Shown here: positions 58,456-64,000 of the stretch, one piece after another | How positions within the stretch are numbered: position 1 is the stretch's first letter | Layout of the letters: each line of letters starts with the position of its first letter | Source: Pratylenchus scribneri | Lineage: Eukaryota > Nematoda > Chromadorea > Rhabditida > Pratylenchidae | NCBI GenBank assembly: GCA_030063045.1 | Contig: JAQSEB010000040.1 | Location: forward strand, 1,054,001-1,118,000 | Length of the DNA stretch: 64,000 bases | Direction: 5' to 3' | Position numbers and translations under genes: made by a program | The notes under the pieces: generated by a model | Database searches by the model: none | The model's input: only the letters and a program-made list of their open reading frames with translations | What the model was told of the DNA's origin: nothing

Positions 58456-58930
58456 GGCTAAAGACAAATTTTTCATGAAAAATTATATTTCAAAGGTCGA
58501 CGAAGGTTGAATAGCATGAAATATTATTCATTTTAATATTTTCAAAGAAATTTGTGAAAAATTGAATAGAATTCACTCGTTATATAAAAAATTGTTAATT
58601 TTAAATTTCATTAAGAAAGAAAGAATATTTATACTAAAAATTAGGAAAATGTTTCATCGATAAAAATGGTTTAAAAATTTCAGAGTCAAATGATGACCAT
58701 CAAAAAAAACTGAATGGAGAGAAGAGATTGTTTTCATGATTTTTGGTGGTCCAAAATTTAACGATGAATTACAAAATAAACAGGGAAGTTGATAAATGAT
58801 TATCCAATTGGTTCGAAATTAATCCTCACATATCTGATAATCAAAATATGGTTCAAAATAATTCAAAATAATGAATGAAACTATACAATTTTTAATATTC
58901 TTTTGATTTTCTCATGGATTTTTCTACCTT

Positions 58931-60041
58931 CTATTCATCACTTTGGCTGCTGCTTGCCATCTCCATATGGCCATTTGCCAATTCGTTCCAATTTGTGACC
59001 CCATATTTCTGACTCAACTGGGAATTTTCATCATCATCCACGACCAATTTGCCATCAGAACTTTCAGAAATGGTGCGACTACGACTGCTAGAAATTAATA
59101 TAAATTATTAATTATCAATTAATATTATGATTATGTCAAACTGAATTGTCTCTTCAGGAAATTCGTTTGCAAAATTTTTGTCGATTAATTCGTATTTGAG
59201 TGCCTTTTTAACCCAATATTTTGCCAAAATATAGGCTGCTGGCTTTTTATAGCAAAGGTCATCCAAGTCATTATAAAGACGCTGAAATCCCCAAACAATT
59301 TGGAATTTTGCCAAATAAAAAGATTCGTACAAATAATAAATCAAATGAATTATTAATTTAAATTTTAATATTTCAGTTACGAGTAAAAATTTTGCTAGCT
59401 TGACCATTATATGGTCAGCCATCTCGTCAAGTGCCAAAAGGCAGCATTGATACACGAGCATATGGTTGAAATGATGGATTTTGAGTTGGGCAAGATTATT
59501 CGCTGCTGCCTTGAAGGAATATTTATCATTGCTTTGCAAATATTCCTTCAAAATTTGACGGAATTGAATAGAGGGTTCATCTAAAAACTTATTGGTAATA
59601 AATTTAAGAAATCAGTCAATTGACCGGGGGATTGTTGATCGATATACGGTGAATATTTCTCATTGAGAAGATGCCGATTTTTGGCAATTGCGAATGCTTT
59701 ATCGAAACATTGCCTATCAAAAATTAATTTTAAATTTTATTTTTTCCAATTTACTTAATATTTATTTTAATTAAAAATTACTTGACAATTTTATCCTTTT
59801 CTCCATTCTTCTTTGCCATAATATTCAATATGTTCATTGTGATGATATTATGCTCCACAAGTTTGACCAACAAAAAGGCAAACATTTCCGCCGCTTTCGG
59901 CACACTGGTGGACAATTCCGGAAGAGAAGTGGCGAATTCCATGAGTGTGTCCACAATAGAAGTCAATGAGACCCATTTATTTGCCAAATTTGAATTCAAA
60001 TCCGTTACTTCGGGGATAGGTGACAGTCTTACGGAAGCCAT
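58931..60041 (-). CDS. MA3-domain protein (PDCD4/eIF4G-like)
   Basis: Exons (minus): 59782-60041, 59625-59713, 59142-59580, 58931-59087, all phases consistent; 314 aa. The last intron is 54 nt. Exon 3 is an MA3-like helical repeat domain: QILKEYLQSNDKYSFKAAA, then HHFNHMLVYQCCLLALDE, then GFQRLYNDLDDLCYKKPAAY and YWVKKALKYELID. It follows the PDCD4 pattern (KEY, HHELVYE, GYERIYNEIPDINLDVPHS). MA3 domains bind the helicase eIF4A and control translation initiation. The N-terminal exons encode another helical segment. The tail is acidic and Ser-rich (SRSRTISESSDG), resembling a phosphodegron or phosphorylation cluster. The start is the ATG at 60041, 70 nt from the TTATAAAGGG block; a longer upstream open frame exists but begins before the promoter. 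The sequence is divergent, so the helicase interaction is an inference. Confidence 0.65.
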
Positions 60042-60102
60042 GATGCAGAGTAGTGAAAGTGAAAATTGATAAAAATGAAGGAAATTGAGGCAAAAAAAAC
60101 TG

Positions 60103-60112
60103 ATTATAAAGG
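60103..60112 (-). promoter_or_regulatory. TATA-type promoter block of the MA3 gene
   Basis: CCCTTTATAA on the minus strand, 62-71 nt before the ATG at 60041, shared with the short paralogue. It decides the start: codons upstream of it are unlikely to be translated. Confidence 0.5.
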
Positions 60113-60418
60113 GTATGCCCCGACTAAGGGGAGGAGTGATTGGCGGTATGATCAAAATAAAAATTAATTTGTCACCTTTTGGGACAAAAATAAAAAATTA
60201 TGTTTTTCAATTTCTAATTCCGAAAATGGAAATTTGATGAAATTCTTTTTACTGAAAAACAAAAATTAATTAAAAATTTGTTATTAACGTGGACAATCTG
60301 GACCATTTTACCTTATTCATGTGAAAAATTTCTGCTGTATTTTTTGGTGATTAAAAATAAGAATTGTTTGTGACAGAGGTTTTCTTGTTTTCGATGAAGA
60401 TTGTCTGAATTTTGAGGG

Positions 60419-60426
60419 TATAAAAA
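60419..60426 (+). promoter_or_regulatory. TATA box of the proline-rich protein gene
   Basis: TATAAAAA lies 44 nt before the ATG at 60463 but only 26 nt before the ATG at 60445. Transcription starting about 30 nt downstream would miss the first ATG, so the second is preferred. Confidence 0.55.
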
Positions 60427-60462
60427 TGCCCACTAGAGGCCTTCATGATCAAAAAATCAAAA

Positions 60463-61504
60463 ATGGCCTCCTCTATCAAAATGACTCTAAAAACGGCTGG
60501 GCCAAAATCAAATAATCCTCCTCTTGTTACAATTGACGATCCCCCACAAAATCAACCTGATCAGCCTTCTTTGCCTCCTTTGGCACCACCATACAAGGCT
60601 AATACTTGTATTATGTTGCCAATATGGCGCACACCGCCAGGATTCTCGGATGATACTCCATTATTGGTCACAGCAAATGGTGTGCCCACGGCATTCATAG
60701 GTGGAATTAAGGCTGCAAAGGGGAAAATGCCTGTTTTCATTGGTAAGATTAATTCAGTCATTTTTAATTCAGTTAAGTTAGAATAATTTCATTAATTTCT
60801 ATGATTAATTCAGCCTGTTATAATTCAGTTTAGCCAGGATAATTTCATCTTCCTTCTAAAATTAATTCGACCATTTTAAATCAATTTAGTCAGAATAATT
60901 TTGCCTCCTTCTAAGATTAATTCGGCCATTTTAATTCAATTTAGTCAGAATAATTTGGCCTCATTCTAAGATTAATTCAGCCCGTTTGTAATTCAATTTA
61001 GTCAGGATAATTTCAACTTACTTTTAAAAGTAATTGGGCCATTTTAATTCAATTTAATCAGAATAATCTTGCCTCTTTCTAAGATTAACTCAGTCTTTAA
61101 TTCTGTCTAGTTGCAAAAGAATTATTTTTCGAAAATTAACATTAATTCTCGTATTTCTAGCTTCTCCTACCCCTCCACCTGCCGCACCTGCAGGCAATCC
61201 ACAACAACCACTGGTTACACAATCACCAGCACTTCGTCCTAATGCACCACCGGTTGAACAATCACCAGCACCTCGTCCTATTGCACCACCGGTTGCACAA
61301 CCACCAGTCCCTATTCGTCCTGTCGGTACTGTCCACCCAAGGGCCAATATTCGTCCGGCACCTTATCGTCCTCCATTTCCGCGTCAACAATTTGCACGGC
61401 CAATACCTTTGCCACCGCCCCCACCCCCTCTTAACTTTTTTCCTTGCCCACCACCCCTTTTCAATCCTCCACCACCAACAATTTTTTTGAAATTTATCCC
61501 TTAA
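60463..61504 (+). CDS. Proline-rich protein
   Basis: Exons 60463-60742 and 61161-61504 joined in phase 1 (donor GTAAGA, acceptor TTTCTAG); about 207 aa from this ATG (213 from the ATG at 60445). The second exon is low complexity: APPVEQSPAPRPIAPPVAQ, then RPAPYRPPFPRQQ and PLPPPPPPLNFFPCPPP, repeated Pro-Pro and Ala-Pro-Arg-Pro units. The first part is Pro-rich and Thr-rich with NPPLVTIDDPPQNQPDQP. No signal peptide or membrane segment. It could be a cytoplasmic scaffold offering SH3/WW/EVH1 ligands. It is transcribed divergently from the MA3 gene, with about 300 bp between the promoters, so the two may share control. Family not recognised. Confidence 0.6.
60745..61100. repeat. Tandem repeat filling the intron, about six 58-60-bp units
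   Basis: Units of TAAGATTAATTCAGCC, a short linker, TTTTAATTCAATTTAGTCAG and AATAATTTTGCCTCCTTC. They fill nearly the whole intron of the proline-rich gene. Confidence 0.85.
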
Positions 61505-62380
61505 GGGGATAAAGACATCTAATCAAAAACACATTTAATCCAAAACATTTTTTAATAAAAAATCAAAAAAATTTAATAATCAAAAATTATTTTTTAATAA
61601 TCACATTTAATCAAATACTCTATTCTCTATTGCACTTAGTTTATAGTTTCACTTACATTGTCCCAATTACACCTGGATTTGCTCAAATTTATTTATACCA
61701 CACCACACCAAACCATATAAGTGAATTATTTTAATTCATTTTAAAAAAATTCAATTTCACTTATTTTGAATAAAATGTTTAATTGTAATTTTTCTCAAAT
61801 TTGCTATTTTGATTTGAATAAAGTAGTTATTACAATGGTGTGAATTATGAATGAAGTTTCAAAATGTGGAAGAATGTCCAACAATTCGTATGGTTGCGAT
61901 TGTGGTGATGGCCCATCAGTCCATGTCTTCCAAAAAATAGGGATTTAATTGAAATGGAAAATATGTTTATCATATTTATTGGTTTAGCCCCAACTTGTCT
62001 TTGAGGTAACTTGACACCGATTAAAATAACTCATCAAGGTGTGAACCAATATTAGTGATTTTAATATATAATTTTAGAGGAGATTTTAGGCTATCAAATT
62101 AATTTTATTTAAATTGGTTCAGAAGAATTGTTCACAAAAAAAACACAGAAAATTCCCTAATTCATAGCAGGATTATTTTAAATGTTTTTTGGCTTAACTC
62201 AAATATTTTTGGAATTTAATTTAATATGAATAGCTAAAATTGTCCTTTATGAATTATTTTAGGGTGCCAAGTTTGGCTGAATTCAATACAATGATATTTA
62301 TAAGTTGGCTTGGTAATTTCATTATTATTACTTCCTAATTCAATTCCTAATGTATTAGAGTAACCTCAAGAGTAGCATCG
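61505..62380. other. Intergenic spacer
   Basis: No supported gene. A piece near 62025-62050 (AATAACTCATCAAGG ... GAACCAAT) resembles the arms of the inverted repeat at 23.2-23.9 kb. Confidence 0.4.
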
Positions 62381-62381
62381 A

Positions 62382-62566
62382 TCATTCCGCCTTGGTTGGG
62401 GCTGAAGGAGTGACGGAGACAACCGTTATATTCCCTTCAACCACCACAGAGCAGCTGGAACATGGACTTACCGTCTCTCAAAGCCCTCATTGTCGTCTTC
62501 GCCATCAACATTTGCATTGCTACTTCCAACTACTGGCCAACACCTAACTGAATATAAGATTTCCAT
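62382..62566 (-). CDS. Small acidic protein needing a 17-nt spliced segment
   Basis: From an ATG at 62566 the minus strand encodes MEILYSVRCWPVVGSSNANV, then DGEDDNEGFER, and meets a TAA inside a perfect donor (GTAAGT). If the 17-nt GT-AG segment 62455-62471 is removed the frame continues as RCSVVVEGNITVVSVTP and SAPTKAE to a TGA at 62382; the total would be 55 aa. A TATA box lies about 105 nt upstream. Both halves look like coding sequence by composition. The alternative is that the locus belongs to the plus strand (29-codon secreted peptide). No family recognised. Confidence 0.3.
62462..62551 (+). CDS. Tiny secreted-peptide candidate
   Basis: A 29-codon ORF that is nearly all signal peptide (LKALIVVFAINICIA) followed by TSNYWPTPN and a stop. 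Codon use favours C-ending codons, unlike the AT-rich surroundings. Minimal precursors of this shape exist in plant-parasitic nematodes (a signal peptide followed by about a dozen residues). It overlaps, antisense, the candidate at 62382-62566, so at most one is likely to be the real product. Confidence 0.3.
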   Translation: MDLPSLKALIVVFAINICIATSNYWPTPN

Positions 62567-62670
62567 GCATTATTAAATTAGTTATCTCGTTTTAAGGTCG
62601 TATTTGTTGGATATTCATTCAATTCGTCTTTGGCTCGAGCAATAATTTTTGAAATGTAATTGCCACCTCT

Positions 62671-62677
62671 ATTTATA
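62671..62677 (-). promoter_or_regulatory. TATA box upstream of the minus-strand ORF
   Basis: TATAAAT on the minus strand, about 105 nt before the ATG at 62566. Confidence 0.4.
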
Positions 62678-63300
62678 TCAGGGGAGGGGGAAGAGGAGGT
62701 GAACTGGAAAATTATTTTTAAAATTAAAAATTTTGATTTGAGTAAAGGATTTTGGATATAATGGGGAAATATGATTATTTTAATTAATGGACATCACCAT
62801 CAAAATGGTATGTAAAAGTGGATGAATATTTGTAAAAATGGAATGCTATCGAAGATTGATCGCATAAATTAGCATCAACTACCAAGTATAATAAAAAATG
62901 TTATAAAAATATTTTATTTTATGGAATATGATGGTGCGGTCAATCTTTTGTTATTAATGATCAAAATTGTTGGAATGTGCCAATTCAGTAATTTTATTAA
63001 TAATTCTACAGCAAATTTATTTTTTAAATTTATAATCAAACATTTTACCCTATAATGGCTTGCTTTTCGATTTAACTTAGGCAATTTTCAAATATTTTTA
63101 ATAATATTATTAAAAACCTGTTTTAAATTTGCGATTTTATTTGGTTGGCAAATAATGAGCTCTAAATAGGAAATAAGCATGGCGAATCATCTATAATTAT
63201 TCACGTTAAATAAATTACAAATAAGGATTTTTTTACGAGAAAAGTGTCGTGTCGCTTAATTAATATTTCAATTAAAAAAATTTTGAAAATTCCTATTTAG

Positions 63301-63809
63301 ATGGAAGCTAACCTTAAACTAAATAACGAAATTTTCTGGGATCAATCCCGAATATCTGATAAGATAATTAATTATGAACAACTTTTAACCAAATTTGACA
63401 ATGACAAAAATTCTGCCAGACAACTAAGAGAAACAATGACAGAATACTTGGATGATGCTGAAGCAGAATATATTAGGCTTAAGCAAATTATTAGCTTCCA
63501 TCAAATAGAGCTTAAGTAGGTTTAAGAATGTTTAGTAAAATAGCAATTCAAAAATAAAATTTTATTTCGGAAAATTTATTCAATTTTTTTTCGCAAATTA
63601 ATTATTCTCTTTGTAGAAAAGCTCGTGCTAATTTAATATTAACACGTAAAAGCAAGGCCCAACTAAGAGACTGCCTCAAAGAGGCATACATTCAAAAGCG
63701 ATTGGCATCTGCTGGGGCAAGACAATGCAACTTGGGAATAAAATTGATGGGGAAAATTGAAAAGAAGTATATGTTAAGGGCATCGACTTTAAAAAAATCA
63801 ACATATTAA
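63301..63809 (+). CDS. Basic helical (coiled-coil-like) protein
   Basis: Exons 63301-63515 and 63617-63809, joined in phase 2 with a 101-nt intron; 135 aa. The first exon is predicted to be continuous helix rich in Glu, Lys, Leu and Gln (NYEQLLTKFDNDKNSARQLR, EYLDDAEAEYIRLKQII). The second is strongly basic (KKARANLILTRKSKAQLRD). No signal peptide. ATG at 63301 is preceded by TTTAG, so an upstream non-coding exon or trans-splice acceptor is possible. AATAAA follows 27 nt after the stop. I do not recognise the family. Confidence 0.55.
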
Positions 63810-63835
63810 AATTACATTGTAGTTGTAGCATTAAT

Positions 63836-63841
63836 AATAAA
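63836..63841 (+). terminator. Polyadenylation signal
   Basis: AATAAA 27 nt after the stop codon of the preceding gene. Confidence 0.5.
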
Positions 63842-64000
63842 ACATATTCATATTTTTATAATAAATTTATTGAAAATATCGTTTTAAAAATGTATTAAAA
63901 TTTACAATGTATAGATTTCAAAAATTTGTTTTTGGTCGCATCATGCTGGCTATCATTTTGTTATTATAACGACAATCACCGCAAATATTTATGGAAATCT

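Noticed and set aside
60561..61347. Minus-strand Gly-rich open frames
   Set aside because: Antisense shadows of the proline-rich protein gene.

Overview
The window is AT-rich animal DNA. Genes are split by GT-AG introns (several only 42-60 nt), have TATA boxes and AATAAA signals, and show no bacterial organisation. Gene content (two divergent seven-transmembrane chemoreceptor-type genes, a divergent SKP1-like gene, a W-amide neuropeptide precursor, a two-module three-finger secreted protein) fits a nematode. The base composition and an alginate-lyase-like gene would suit a plant-parasitic or other clade IV nematode, but the species cannot be fixed from the sequence. Exon structures below were built by hand from splice sites, reading phase and paralogue comparison.

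Left part (1-22 kb): a two-copy W-amide neuropeptide precursor (869-1144, minus); a five-exon 7TM receptor (3445-9699, minus) whose first intron holds a 4.3-kb 41/48-bp satellite; a 1.2-kb hAT-type element with perfect 8-bp target duplication (10141-11359); a SKP1-like gene with a one-base frameshift (11446-13929, minus); a 6.7-kb T-rich satellite with nested duplications (15.1-21.8 kb); and a small Cys-rich gene made by exon duplication (21936-22943, minus).

Middle part (22.9-48 kb): a repeat jungle with no intact gene. It is a graveyard of branched-chain aminotransferase (BCAT) exons on the minus strand. At least seven sizeable exon blocks are scrambled, truncated, frameshifted, or split by transposons (hAT at 36378, a TA-flanked element at 27442). 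The exons lie in a sea of repeats sharing a conserved AT-rich body that contains a hypervariable window of about 16 nt. Several well-delimited non-autonomous elements are present, including a hAT nested inside a G/C-run foldback element, and an array of C(TTCG)G hairpins.

Right part (49-64 kb): gene-rich. It holds a second 7TM receptor with the same intron positions as the first but a frameshift; an alginate-lyase-like C-terminus (minus); a three-finger two-domain secreted protein (plus); a single-pass membrane protein with a proline-rich tail (minus); two MA3/PDCD4-eIF4G-like paralogues (minus); a proline-rich protein (plus); an overlapping antisense pair of tiny ORFs, one needing removal of a 17-nt GT-AG segment; and a basic helical protein (plus).

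No operon-like co-function links these genes. The strongest themes are local duplication followed by decay (receptors, BCAT, MA3 proteins, duplicated exons) and invasion by 8-bp-TSD hAT-type elements.
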